From: a virus | DNA length: 30,998 bases | Reading direction: 5' to 3' (one strand) | IMG/VR virus record: IMGVR_UViG_3300021091_000269 | Location: 1-30,998 of that record | In this document: positions 7,166 to 17,300 of the stretch, one piece after another | How positions within the stretch are numbered: the first letter of the stretch is position 1 | How the letters are laid out: each line of letters opens with the position of its first letter | The notes under the pieces: generated by a model | The model's database searches: none | Seen by the model: the letters and a program-made list of their open reading frames with translations, nothing else | Told to the model about the DNA's origin: nothing | Position numbers and translations under genes: made by a program

Positions 7166-9577
7166 TTAGTTGATAGAGACTATTGGTGCAGTGATTTTAA
7201 GAATTGCTGCAGAAGATTCAAAAAGAACTCCTACGGCAGTATCAAAAAATAATCCTGTTGTATCTTTAAATGCAGCTGCGGCAATAGAATCAAAATACGC
7301 TCCTTGTTTTGTAAATGCTGTGACACCAAGAGTATTTTCTTGATCAATGCCAAATTTATTCTCTGTCCATGCACCAAGACCAATTTGATTATGAGATCCT
7401 CCCCACCATTCATTCTCAAGTCCAGTTTGAAATACGTTTGACAACCCTAAACCAGTTTCAAAATTGGTTCCAATTCTTGCATAAAGATTGTTTCCTGCAA
7501 CCAATTTAAGTTTATTCAATCCAACAAAATTATTTTGAAACAATGTAGTCACATTATGAGATCCCAAACAGAAATGATTTTGTTCTGTAGTCCATGAAGT
7601 TATAATAGGAGAAAAAATTTCATATTGACCAGAGCATGAGACACCTAACTTAGATGCAACTAATGCAAAACCATTGTTAGCTTCAAGTCTAGAATCATTT
7701 TTAAAATAGGTAGTATGTTCACCAGCATATGAAAGTTTACTTTCTCTATTTACTGACATGTTATACATTCCAAGAACCTCAACATGCATATCTCTTCCAA
7801 CTTTGAGATGGTAATCTCCATCAATTACCATTTTATAGTTGCCATGAACAATAATTTCTTCATCTTTAATAGTAACCTCCGTCTTTTTAGATGAATTGGT
7901 AATTCTAACATCTCCATTATCATACACATGAATGCCAGATTTACTAGGTCCATGTTCAATTACTAGTCTAGAATTATATGGAGTATCATCCATCATCACC
8001 ATTGTACCAGTTTCTGAAAAAGTTCCGATTATTTTAGAGTACTCTGGATTAATTCTTCCTGGTATACCAGAGATATCAATATCATATCCTCCAATTCCGC
8101 CACATCCTCCAAGATTGGCCAGGTCGCACATAGAAAATGTAAGATCAAATGGATCTCTAGTATCTTTGTTGCATCCAATTCCAAGAAGTCCAAAAATAAA
8201 ATCTAAAATACTAGTAATATTTAGCTGCGATAAATCAGTGAGGGAGGAAAGACTTCCAAGAGCAGAAAATGATTCTATAATTGTATTTACTGTATCAAAA
8301 ATTTGAGTTCCGAGTTCTACTAATTCAAATATAGTTCCAAACACTGCATCAACTACACACTCAATAGCATCTAAAATACCATTCACAAAATCCATGATTG
8401 CAGATTCAATCTGACTCATTAATGCATCGATTAAAGATTCGTCTAATGTGCATAAAATTTGTTTAATAACGAATAATATTATATCTGTCAAAAGTTTACC
8501 GAACATTGGAATTGGAGAAATAGCTGCTATACCAATTGCATTTAATATCTGTGTAATTTGACCAGTTATAAAAGCTTTCATTTGGTTAACTACCCACCAA
8601 AGAGAATCTTCAATAAATTCTAATACTGTATCAATAGTGGTTTTTATATCTACAAAACTTTGAATGAAGGATCCCGTTGTAAATCCTTCCTTAGATTTTC
8701 CAGATTTTCCGCCTTGATATTCTCCCTTGTCAATTAATTTTACAGAGGTTCCTTTCTTGTGTTTTTTGGGAGTAGTACCATCTTGACCACGTTTTGCTAA
8801 GACAAATGTTTTGGAATTTTTATTATTATATCCTATCTTTTCTCCATCAACATTTAAGATACCGATACTTGGAAATCCATTAGTACTTTTTACTGGAATT
8901 GCCTGTTCCTCAGAATCTAGATCAACTGTTAACGAAGTTTCTCCTGGTTTAATAGTATTCAGTTGCTTCATTGTTAACGAAAGATGATTTAATGCATAAC
9001 TAATATTAGATGTGAGTGTTTTATCACCAGCATTTTTAGCATCAGCAATTGGTACTTCTTTAACAACACCAGATGGATTTGCTGCAGAGTGTGGCGAAGA
9101 TGCAGCAGCTGCAGACATTGATGCTTTTCCTGCAAGTGAAGCTTCACTAGCTCCACTATCACTAACATCAGATTTATCTTTTTGGACTGTATTTTCAAAT
9201 GATCCTGGATAATCCCATCTATTTTGCGATTCTGGATCCACTACATCTTTAATTTTACTAAGTAACGACCCTATAACAATCGGCTGTTGACAATCTGGAT
9301 AGTCAAGAAAAAATCCTACAACAAAGCTACCAGGTTTTAATTGGTTTGGAGCACTACCAACACCATTGGCACCAGCAGAATCCGTTGGTGCCATTACTAA
9401 TGCCCAAGGCAAATCTGATGGTTTTTCTTTTGGTCTATGATAACCAAGAATATTTACTTTGACTCTACCAAGTTTTGCATCTTTGTCATCCGAGTTCAAT
9501 ACAGTTCCCATCCACCATCGGAAGTCATCATTACCAATGAAACTAGTGGTTGGTAGTGTAGGATTAGTAGATGCCAT
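7166..9577 (-). CDS. gp5: gp5-like baseplate spike/needle protein without a lysozyme domain
   Basis: 803 residues. The N-terminal ~20-120 is a gp5/VgrG OB-fold type: WWMGTVLNSDDKDAKLGRVK, the AL.MAP..SAG...G loop, and FFLDYPDCQQPIVIGSL. A low-complexity linker (~130-180) and a beta module (~195-290) follow, with GILNVDGEKIGYNNKNSKTF. Residues ~300-470 are unusually hydrophobic and helical. The C-terminal ~500-803 contains the needle-like repeats (HVYDNGDVRITNSSKKTEVT, DGDYHLKVGRDMHVEVLG), matching the gp5/VgrG beta-helix. T4 gp5 carries a lysozyme between OB-fold and needle; no E...D/T lysozyme signature is seen here. It should form the trimeric central spike on the gp27 hub. Its ATG comes 2 nt after the CP12-like gene's stop. 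Confidence 0.85.
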   Translation of the reverse strand: MASTNPTLPTTSFIGNDDFRWWMGTVLNSDDKDAKLGRVKVNILGYHRPKEKPSDLPWALVMAPTDSAGANGVGSAPNQLKPGSFVVGFFLDYPDCQQPIVIGSLLSKIKDVVDPESQNRWDYPGSFENTVQKDKSDVSDSGASEASLAGKASMSAAAASSPHSAANPSGVVKEVPIADAKNAGDKTLTSNISYALNHLSLTMKQLNTIKPGETSLTVDLDSEEQAIPVKSTNGFPSIGILNVDGEKIGYNNKNSKTFVLAKRGQDGTTPKKHKKGTSVKLIDKGEYQGGKSGKSKEGFTTGSFIQSFVDIKTTIDTVLEFIEDSLWWVVNQMKAFITGQITQILNAIGIAAISPIPMFGKLLTDIILFVIKQILCTLDESLIDALMSQIESAIMDFVNGILDAIECVVDAVFGTIFELVELGTQIFDTVNTIIESFSALGSLSSLTDLSQLNITSILDFIFGLLGIGCNKDTRDPFDLTFSMCDLANLGGCGGIGGYDIDISGIPGRINPEYSKIIGTFSETGTMVMMDDTPYNSRLVIEHGPSKSGIHVYDNGDVRITNSSKKTEVTIKDEEIIVHGNYKMVIDGDYHLKVGRDMHVEVLGMYNMSVNRESKLSYAGEHTTYFKNDSRLEANNGFALVASKLGVSCSGQYEIFSPIITSWTTEQNHFCLGSHNVTTLFQNNFVGLNKLKLVAGNNLYARIGTNFETGLGLSNVFQTGLENEWWGGSHNQIGLGAWTENKFGIDQENTLGVTAFTKQGAYFDSIAAAAFKDTTGLFFDTAVGVLFESSAAILKITAPIVSIN

Positions 9578-9579
9578 AA

Positions 9580-9792
9580 TTAATCATCGTAAATTTTACA
9601 TTCTAATGCACTTGGATTATCATCACAATACAATTCTAGAGGAGTTGGATCATGGTTATCTTCTGGGTGTCTGGCATGATATCTTTCTAATGCCTCCAGT
9701 TCCTCCTCTACATGACGCCTGGATTGAGAGGAAGTCAAAGGATCATCTAAAATTTTTTTATCTTTCTCAATATGATCATCTATTGTTGACAT
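9580..9792 (-). CDS. CP12-like small regulatory protein
   Basis: 70 residues with a good SD (GAGGAG). The C-terminus has PLELYCDDNPSALECKIYDD, which matches the CP12 C-terminal loop: two Cys (C56, C65) separated by eight residues, followed by the conserved hydrophobic-Y-acidic-acidic end. Before it is a helix EEELEALERYH at the position of the CP12 VEEL core. There is no N-terminal Cys pair, which is also the case in many cyanobacterial and phage CP12 variants. CP12 binds GAPDH and phosphoribulokinase and inhibits the Calvin cycle; phage versions are known auxiliary metabolic genes. Here it sits between the gp27-like and gp5-like hub genes, with very tight spacing. A diverged structural role is possible. 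Confidence 0.78.
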   Translation of the reverse strand: MSTIDDHIEKDKKILDDPLTSSQSRRHVEEELEALERYHARHPEDNHDPTPLELYCDDNPSALECKIYDD

Positions 9793-9801
9793 GAGTTCTC
9801 C

Positions 9802-11142
9802 TCAATTTTTGCCCTCTAACATAACTTGACCGCCAGTAGTTACAGGTTGATCTGCTACTGGTTGACCACCGAAAGAATCTCTGGTTAAGGTTACGGTAGT
9901 TCTAAGTTCTGATCTATTTATGATGGTATGTTTAATTGTATTAACCATATATCTACCACTAATTCTAGCATCTTCTACAACTTTTTCTTTACTTTTTTGT
10001 TCTGGAGATGGTATCGAAACATAAATCATGTTCCCACATCTGTTTTCAAGATCTCCTGGAATATTTATTTCCATATGATTATACTCTAGAAAATAATACC
10101 TAAAGAAAACTTTCTCAAAATTTAAATTTGCTGGATCAATATTATTTGTCGATTCAGTATTTTGATCTTCTTTCCATCCCCAGGTATTAATTGTAGTTGG
10201 TCTGTATATAAATCTGCTGCCTCGTTTTAACAAATCTACATTACCTTGTACTGTAGTTTTAAATGGTTTTACTTTTTCGGCATGACTACTATTTTCCCAA
10301 AATTCATCTGCATTTTTTCTGAATACTCTATAGGATCGATTATTAATATCAACATAGATACACTCATGAGCAAAAGCACCTCGTCTTAAATCATCATACA
10401 TATCAAAGACTTTTGGAGATGAGTAATTCATAATTCTATATTTTTCATCTGCAGCCCCTGTTCCACCACTGGACTGATTACCTTGAAAGAAAGTATAATT
10501 TGTTTTGTCATTTGGATATTGTTTTTGGTCTAAAAGTCTATCAACCGAATTGTAATTAAACCCATCAAAAGTTTCGTAAAATAAGTATCCAATTGAATTT
10601 TCTTTGTACTCCGGCACAGATCTTCTTGATAACCAAATGATAGTATCAAAGGGTCTCCAATTTGGTATGTACATATTAAAAGGATATACACTAACATCTG
10701 GAGTGGATATTTTTTTAGTTGTAAAATTACTTTGTTGTAAGATTTCTTTTACAAGCTCTTCTGATTTTTTTCCATCAACTCTCTCACATATTCTAAAATT
10801 TTCATTTCGCAATCCTTCTAGAGAAACACAACTTAATACATAAGACTGATTTTTTTCTTGCATTGTACGACCATCAATCTTATAGATAAAATATTTTAAA
10901 TCGTATAATATTTTATTGCTTTTTATAATAATTTGTATCTGTTCTTCTCCCATGAGTGGAAGTTTATTAATTAAGTTTTTTTCAATGTCTTGAATTAAAA
11001 TAGTGCACTGCAAAGATGCGCTATGAATACTTTCATATAAAGTAATTTCCTTAACAAGTAGTTTGATATCTATTTTTTCTTCAAAGTGAGGATACAACCA
11101 AACTTCTTTGAGAGAAAAATCTCCAGGAAAATCTCCAGCCAT
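9802..11142 (-). CDS. gp27: Baseplate hub protein, gp27-like
   Basis: 446 residues; T4 gp27 is 391. The order (after tape-measure genes, before gp5-like) and the sequence type fit a hub protein: an N-terminal beta domain (YESIHSASLQCTILIQD), then a second tube-like domain with SYVLSCVSLEGLRNENFRIC, YIPNWRPFDTIIWLSRRSVP and a C-terminal RYMVNTIKHTIINRSELRTT. The WRPFDTI..L element is common in gp27/gp44/VgrG hub folds. It should form the trimeric cup that joins the gp5 spike to the tail tube. Its ATG overlaps the stop of the upstream gene by one base (TAATG). Assignment is by fold-type reasoning, not close sequence identity. Confidence 0.78.
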   Translation of the reverse strand: MAGDFPGDFSLKEVWLYPHFEEKIDIKLLVKEITLYESIHSASLQCTILIQDIEKNLINKLPLMGEEQIQIIIKSNKILYDLKYFIYKIDGRTMQEKNQSYVLSCVSLEGLRNENFRICERVDGKKSEELVKEILQQSNFTTKKISTPDVSVYPFNMYIPNWRPFDTIIWLSRRSVPEYKENSIGYLFYETFDGFNYNSVDRLLDQKQYPNDKTNYTFFQGNQSSGGTGAADEKYRIMNYSSPKVFDMYDDLRRGAFAHECIYVDINNRSYRVFRKNADEFWENSSHAEKVKPFKTTVQGNVDLLKRGSRFIYRPTTINTWGWKEDQNTESTNNIDPANLNFEKVFFRYYFLEYNHMEINIPGDLENRCGNMIYVSIPSPEQKSKEKVVEDARISGRYMVNTIKHTIINRSELRTTVTLTRDSFGGQPVADQPVTTGGQVMLEGKN

Positions 11143-14100
11143 TATAGTTTATTTAACACATCTGTTGTTGTTATAAAAGTATTTATTGGTAATGGAGTAA
11201 TAGTTAAAGCACCAAAATTAGTTGATCCTTGTTGTATAATTGTAGTGTTTGAAATCTTGGATGTAATTGAACTCATTTTTTTATCCAAAGTAAAGTTGGA
11301 GCTCATACTTGGTAGAGCAGAAGATGGTGGTGGAGCAGAAGGAGTGGTCGGAGCAGACCCAGACCCTCCCCCACCTGTCATTCCAAGATTTGCCATTAAA
11401 TATTTTAATTGTTCTATACTTGCCCCCGATCCCATGAATCCTGGATCAACCTTTTCTTCTTTTTTATCATCTGATGCCGGAGAATCTGTCTGTGATGAAG
11501 AATTTGAAGCGGGCCCACTACTTTGATCACCAAGATCATCAACCTTTCCAGCACCTTTACCAAGTAAATTTATGAGCATTTTTGAAGGTTTAATTTCTTG
11601 ATATTGTTTCCAAAAATCTTTATCTGCTTTAGTTCCAGCAGCTCCCCCAACATCAATACCTATACAACCAGCAGTTCCATTGTTTCCAATATCATTATGA
11701 AACATTAAACCACTTCTGCTACCCAATGAACCACTAGAGTTACCAATATAAACAGACCAATCTCCTAATCCTGCCATAATATGTCCATGATAATCAGCAC
11801 CAACTAAAGAATATGTACCATCTGGATGGGGAGACATTTTTGTATGGAAACGATCTTTTTGTGAGACATTACGCTTACTTGATATTCCTGATCTTGCCTT
11901 ATAAGATTTTCCTACCTTGGCACCACCTTGATACATTGAAAGTGTTCCTGTCCATCCAGAACCATCACCATCAACTTTTATCATTCCTCCTCCCGCCAGG
12001 GATTGAAGTATCATAGACATTTTCTTTTTACGATCAGTTATAGCTTCTTCATTGGGAATAAAATTAAAATCTTTCATGGATGGTTGAACCATACCACTTT
12101 TAGGATTATATTCTCCTCCACCACTCATGAACAGTGGAATGATGCCACCAGCAGATGCTAATTTAACTCCACTGAAGGAAGGAACTTTTGCAATTCCTTT
12201 ACCAGAATAATTAAAATCCCATCCAAAATAATTATCACCACGTTTTCTTTGAATCTGACCTCTTCTTGCACGCTTTGAATATCCAGTAAAATCTGTTCTA
12301 CCTTGAACAAATTCTGCCGCTTTTGCTTGAAGACCAGAATTTGTAATTGCTTTTGCAGCAGATGCAACATGATTTTCAGATGCGCCAACTGCAGCTGCTG
12401 CCGATTTAATGTCACTAATATTCAACCACTGTGGATTTGGGTTTCCATCACCCCTAGTTGGTCCATTTGGATATCTCCATGTTGGTTCGTACTGCCATGT
12501 ACTGATGAGAAGATCTTTTATAGTTTTTCCACCATAAGCTCCAGAAGCTAGTCTATTATAGATTGATTGAGCAACGTCTGCTTGACCCTGAGGATCTCCA
12601 TCTTCTCTGGAAGCAACTGCAGCAAGAGTCCAGAAATCTGCACTCTTACCCTGAGGTATTGGACCAGTAGGTACTGGAGCTGGTTTGTCTCCATTAGAGG
12701 CATCATCTTTTTCTGACTTATCCTTCTGGTCATCTTCATCCGAATCTTCGGCCGAATCACTTGGGTATTCATCTCCCGCTTGAAATTCTGCAGCAGATGC
12801 AGGGCCCATCAATAAATTTGCACCTTTACCTAACCCACTTGCAAATGTATCCTTAGTAAATCCAAATATTCTGATGAATGGATTAAACATTTGTAATGCT
12901 ATTGGACCCATAAGAGCACCAACAGAACCCATGGATTTTAATACCCCAAGAGTTCCACCAATAACGGCAGAAGCTACTGTTTTATACGGCATTAATATTG
13001 TTGAAGCAAGTTTATTAACAGGAATAACTACTTCTTCCCCGTGTAATGTAACCTTATATCCAGAATCTGGTCCAGATGCAATACCACCAGTGTTCAACTG
13101 AGGCATAGACTTTTGAATTGTCTTGCCAAGAGGTGCAATTACTCCATCATATAACCAACCAGCTAACCAATCTCCCAACAAACCTCCGGCAAGACCACCG
13201 AGAACAGTTCCAGCACCAGGAATAATACTACCTAAAGCACCAACAACAAATGTGCCAAGAGTAGCACCAATCGCCTTTACTACTGCCTTATCAATAGGAT
13301 CTCCCAAGAACATATTGATTGGAATTGCTAATAGAGTACCAACTACAGGAACTCTTTTAACAAAACCAGCTAAAGGCCTAACAACTGTTTTAATTATAGT
13401 TTTTGCAATCGGTTTAATAAATTTGGTTATACCTTTACCAAATACTTTTAAGAATATTCTTTGAACAGCTCCCTGTATTCCTTTCTTGAACAAACTTGCA
13501 GCAGTTGGGAATATTTTTTTTACTGCATCTCCAGCTTTACTAAGATTTTTTCCACTAAGAGCTTTAAATAAATCTTTAAAATTTCCTATATTTTTGTAAG
13601 CCCACTTCAAATCACCAAGTAGTTTCAGTGGGTTTAGAATTCTTCTGAATAGAAAAATTCCAAATAACATCTCAAAGAATCCAAAGATTCTTTCAAGAAT
13701 ACTTCCACCGCCAAATAGTTTTGTGAAACCACCAAGTGTTGCATTCACTGCAGTTCCAACGAAGAATGAGAATACTTTGAATACTCCCATCAAACCCTTA
13801 ACCATTAACAAAACAGCTTCTTTATTTTCTGGTTTTGAAATCCAATCTAAAATTCCATATGTAAGTATGGCTTTGAGAATACTAAACAAACCAAATCCAA
13901 CCTTCTCTGCTGCTTTCTTTCCTACTTTATTAAGAAATTTAGATCCAAATCGACCACCAGAAGATTCCATAGATTGTTCTTCTGATTTTTTGCTTTCTCT
14001 TTCTTTTACTTTTTTTTGAGTTTCTGCATACTTTGACTCAAGTCTAACTCTTTCAGAACGCATCTGAAATAAATTATTAACCAACTTGGTTAATAATTCT

Positions 14101-14351
14101 AATTTCAAACCAAGTTTATCGTTCTGTTGTTTAACTAGTGCCGATTCTTTTTTAATTCTATCTCGTTCTAATTTATCTCTTTTAACTAATGCAGATTGAG
14201 GTTTGATTGGGGGTTTTTTAGTTCCTTTTTTGGTCGCCGAAGCATATCCCATACCCATGGATTTTTTAAATGCTTTCTTTCTCTCCTCTGAGGTTAAATA
14301 CTTTCCAGTGGTTGGATCAATACCAGTGTTAAGAATTGAATTTAAATCCAT
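11142..14351 (-). CDS. Tape-measure-like tail protein with SleB-like and L,D-transpeptidase-like domains
   Basis: 1069 residues. The N-terminus is basic with a coiled coil (~50-120). At ~165-480 are long hydrophobic, Gly-rich helices beginning at LDWISKPENKEAV (FVVGALGSIIPGAGTVLGGL), typical of tape-measure proteins. An acidic linker follows. A domain at ~568-740 resembles cell-wall hydrolase SleB (AAVASREDGDPQGQADVAQS, YNRLASGAYGGKTI, NYFGWDFN). A second domain at ~790-930 contains MFHNDIG..GTAGCIGIDVGG, like the His...Gly-Cys motif of YkuD or DUF5675 proteins. At ~970-990 is the GFMGSGAS..QLKYLMANLGM motif shared with the next protein. It lies 5 nt after its paralogue. Inferred: tail-length or hub protein delivered into the envelope to cut peptidoglycan. 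Confidence 0.75.
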   Translation of the reverse strand: MDLNSILNTGIDPTTGKYLTSEERKKAFKKSMGMGYASATKKGTKKPPIKPQSALVKRDKLERDRIKKESALVKQQNDKLGLKLELLTKLVNNLFQMRSERVRLESKYAETQKKVKERESKKSEEQSMESSGGRFGSKFLNKVGKKAAEKVGFGLFSILKAILTYGILDWISKPENKEAVLLMVKGLMGVFKVFSFFVGTAVNATLGGFTKLFGGGSILERIFGFFEMLFGIFLFRRILNPLKLLGDLKWAYKNIGNFKDLFKALSGKNLSKAGDAVKKIFPTAASLFKKGIQGAVQRIFLKVFGKGITKFIKPIAKTIIKTVVRPLAGFVKRVPVVGTLLAIPINMFLGDPIDKAVVKAIGATLGTFVVGALGSIIPGAGTVLGGLAGGLLGDWLAGWLYDGVIAPLGKTIQKSMPQLNTGGIASGPDSGYKVTLHGEEVVIPVNKLASTILMPYKTVASAVIGGTLGVLKSMGSVGALMGPIALQMFNPFIRIFGFTKDTFASGLGKGANLLMGPASAAEFQAGDEYPSDSAEDSDEDDQKDKSEKDDASNGDKPAPVPTGPIPQGKSADFWTLAAVASREDGDPQGQADVAQSIYNRLASGAYGGKTIKDLLISTWQYEPTWRYPNGPTRGDGNPNPQWLNISDIKSAAAAVGASENHVASAAKAITNSGLQAKAAEFVQGRTDFTGYSKRARRGQIQRKRGDNYFGWDFNYSGKGIAKVPSFSGVKLASAGGIIPLFMSGGGEYNPKSGMVQPSMKDFNFIPNEEAITDRKKKMSMILQSLAGGGMIKVDGDGSGWTGTLSMYQGGAKVGKSYKARSGISSKRNVSQKDRFHTKMSPHPDGTYSLVGADYHGHIMAGLGDWSVYIGNSSGSLGSRSGLMFHNDIGNNGTAGCIGIDVGGAAGTKADKDFWKQYQEIKPSKMLINLLGKGAGKVDDLGDQSSGPASNSSSQTDSPASDDKKEEKVDPGFMGSGASIEQLKYLMANLGMTGGGGSGSAPTTPSAPPPSSALPSMSSNFTLDKKMSSITSKISNTTIIQQGSTNFGALTITPLPINTFITTTDVLNKL
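11180..11187 (-). promoter_or_regulatory. Possible late promoter -10 (AATAAATA) for the hub genes
   Basis: AATAAATA on the minus strand inside the last codons of the 1069-aa gene, 38 nt before the gp27-like ATG. The spacing is the same as at the other late boxes here, but the motif could be chance in coding AT-rich sequence. Confidence 0.35.
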
Positions 14352-14356
14352 GGATA

Positions 14357-17300
14357 TTAGAAGTTAAAGGGATATGTTGCCCATTTTCCATCTTTGGGAA
14401 GAGTTCTGCCCAGATTTCCCGATTCTATCATTGACGTTGCACTAGAAATATCTTTATTTTCTGATGCAATAACTTGGACACCACCTGGTTTTCCAGCACC
14501 AGCAAAAGACTGCGCTACAATATTTTTAGTTTGAACATCACTAAGTTGTTGCCCACTACTACTCATGCCAAGATTTGCCATCAAGTATTTTAATTGAGCC
14601 TCACTTGCTCCAGAACCCATGAATCCAGAAGATGCAGCGCCCCCCGATGAAGAAGTATCTCCCCCAGCTGCGGCACCAGTAGAGCCCGCAGCCTCACTAC
14701 CAGCACCAGTATCTCCAACATCGCCGCCGCCAGGACCACTAGCAAATCCTAGGTGTAAATGAGTTGGGTGTCCGCCGATGGCACCACCTTTACTTCCCTC
14801 ACCAGCAAACCAAGATCCCCATGGATCATGAATAATTTGAGTTAGTTTTAATTCATTTCTCTTTTGATATAAAGCTTCTGCCAGCTGTTTAGTTCTTCCC
14901 AACCAATCACCAGATCTCCAGTCAGTAACATCTAATGCAAGTTTTTTGTAATGCAAACTTCCATTACTATGTCCCCCTACTCTTTGATTTCCAGAAGGAT
15001 CAAAGGATCTACCAGCAAAGTTTGGGTGTTCTTTTACAGTGAACCCCTTTGATATAAGTTGTTTGCCAACATTAATTACAGCCGGGAGACCTCCAGTACT
15101 TGGGTTTTGACCACTTCCTTTAGTCACTGTTGGTTCGGCGGCAGTATTATGAACTGGTCCACCTGATGCATATGGTAATGCATATCCACCAGATTTAGCC
15201 TCACGTATTCTTCTACCAATCAATCCACCATTACTTCTGGTAGCAGGAGTGTCATATGGGATTATGAATGCACTGTTCAGTGATCCACCATTAGCTTTTC
15301 TAAATCCAACCCACTCAGTTCCATGTCCAATAAAGGCAGTTGACATTCCACCATCTAGAGAAACTGGATATCCAGACTGTGGTCCAGAAATCCAACCACC
15401 TTTAGCTTTAGTTGGTGGTGAAGATTCAAAAGGTATAGTTGGTCCAAATCTATTGTCTGTAGGTTTTTCCCAAGCATCTGAAGTTGCTCCTGTTTTACTT
15501 CTACCTTGCCCATCGGTGCCTTTAGACTTTAAGGTAGCCCCCATCTCATAGCTAAAATATCCAACTGGAGTTTGATCCATTCCAGGTAAAATTTTTACTT
15601 GTCCAGTCTTTAAATCTCTTACTAAAGGTCCGCCAAGACCAGTTAACATTTGTTTATCACCAGAAGATGTAATATCTGTTAATGGATCTCCTGGTTTTTG
15701 CCACATGAATACATCCCCAGATGAATTATACCAATACTTTCGGTTTCCGCCATCTACTGGCATCAATCCTGTTCCTGGTGAATATTCTTTTGTATTTCCT
15801 CCACCTCTAGTATTACCAACTATTCTTTCTGTTCCTTTTACTCCCTTAAGAGTTCCATCTTCTCTCATCCCATCAACAGATTTTATACTCTCGATTGCAG
15901 TGTTTGTAGACCCGCCGGTTGCACCTCCACCTTGAGCTCCAGATTTAGCAGGTGGATCTGCTGGCGGAGAGTCCCCGGCGGGGCCCCCTGCAGCAGGTTT
16001 CTTTTCCTCTTTCTTTTTCTTTTTTTCTTTCTCTTTTTCTTTCCTTTTCTCTGGACTTTTGCCTAATACCATACTTGCAAGAGAAGGTGGTAAGTCAAAT
16101 TTAGAAATTATATTTTGAAGAATTGGTTTAATAAATGGTCCAATTCCAGGAATTTTTCCAACAGTATTCATTATCAAAGCAATCATTGCGGCACCCACTA
16201 ACTTAAATGGCATGGTTAGTAAGTTCATAAACATTTTTATGGTTTTTCCAATGTAATTACCTACACCAGAAATTTTAGATAGACCGTCTAAAGGTTCTAC
16301 CTTAACTCCATCTTTACTAACAACTCCACCTTCTTTTAGTTGTGGAGTTTCATCACCACTCTTATCCCCGCCGCCGAACATATTTTTAATAGCACCTATC
16401 GGATTTAATACAGCGCCAGCAACACCTTTAATAAAGTTTGTAGTTTTTTGCAGTGGATTTTCTTGTTTTTGTGGTTGAGGAGCATCTGTACTAGAATTTT
16501 CTGTAACCGTTTCTTTTTTTTCTTCTCCTATACCAAAGAAACCTTTGATGGCATTGCCAATTAAATCAGCTGCACCACTCACCAATCCAAACGTTAGAAA
16601 ATCTATAACAGATTTAATGACATTGGTTGCCATATCTGCAATTGATTTTGGTATATCAAACAAATCTTTTATAAACCCAAGAGGATTTGTCAACCACTTG
16701 AGTGAAAATATATTAACTATTGCTTCTATTAATTCGCCAAATACTTTAAAACCTCCCGTCACAAGTTCTTTAACAATATTAAATATTGGACCAAGAAGAA
16801 ATTTGCCAAGGAATCCTAACAGTTTTCCAACATTCATAAAAAACTGTATTGTATTCTGTATGGCTTTACTATTTTCTGGTTTTGAAATCCATTCTAAAAT
16901 TTTATACTTAATAAAAGCAGAAACTAAATTTGTAATAAAATCAAAGATACCCGTAAATGCTTTTTTACCGCCTTCTATAATTGGATTTTTATCAGACTTT
17001 TCTTTGGAGGTTTCTTGCCCAGATTGTTCTGAGGATCTTGCATCTTTCTCAGAACTTCTAGCAAAATTTAAAATTTGATCTTCAAGTTTTTTTCTATTTT
17101 CTTCTTCTATTTCTATTAATTTTTTAAATGCACCAATCAATACATCAAACTTACTAAGTATATCGGAACCGCCAGACTTTACTATTGCAGATGACTTTCT
17201 AGATACAAGTGCTCCGCCGCCAGTTGGCACTATAGCTCCTCCCCCTCCGCCGGCAGTTGACCCCTTTACAGCAGATGCAAACCCTTCTACGACACTGACA

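Noticed and set aside
16545-17078. Plus-strand open frame of 177 codons opposite the tape-measure-like gene
   Set aside because: Mirror of hydrophobic coding sequence; no start signals and no family.
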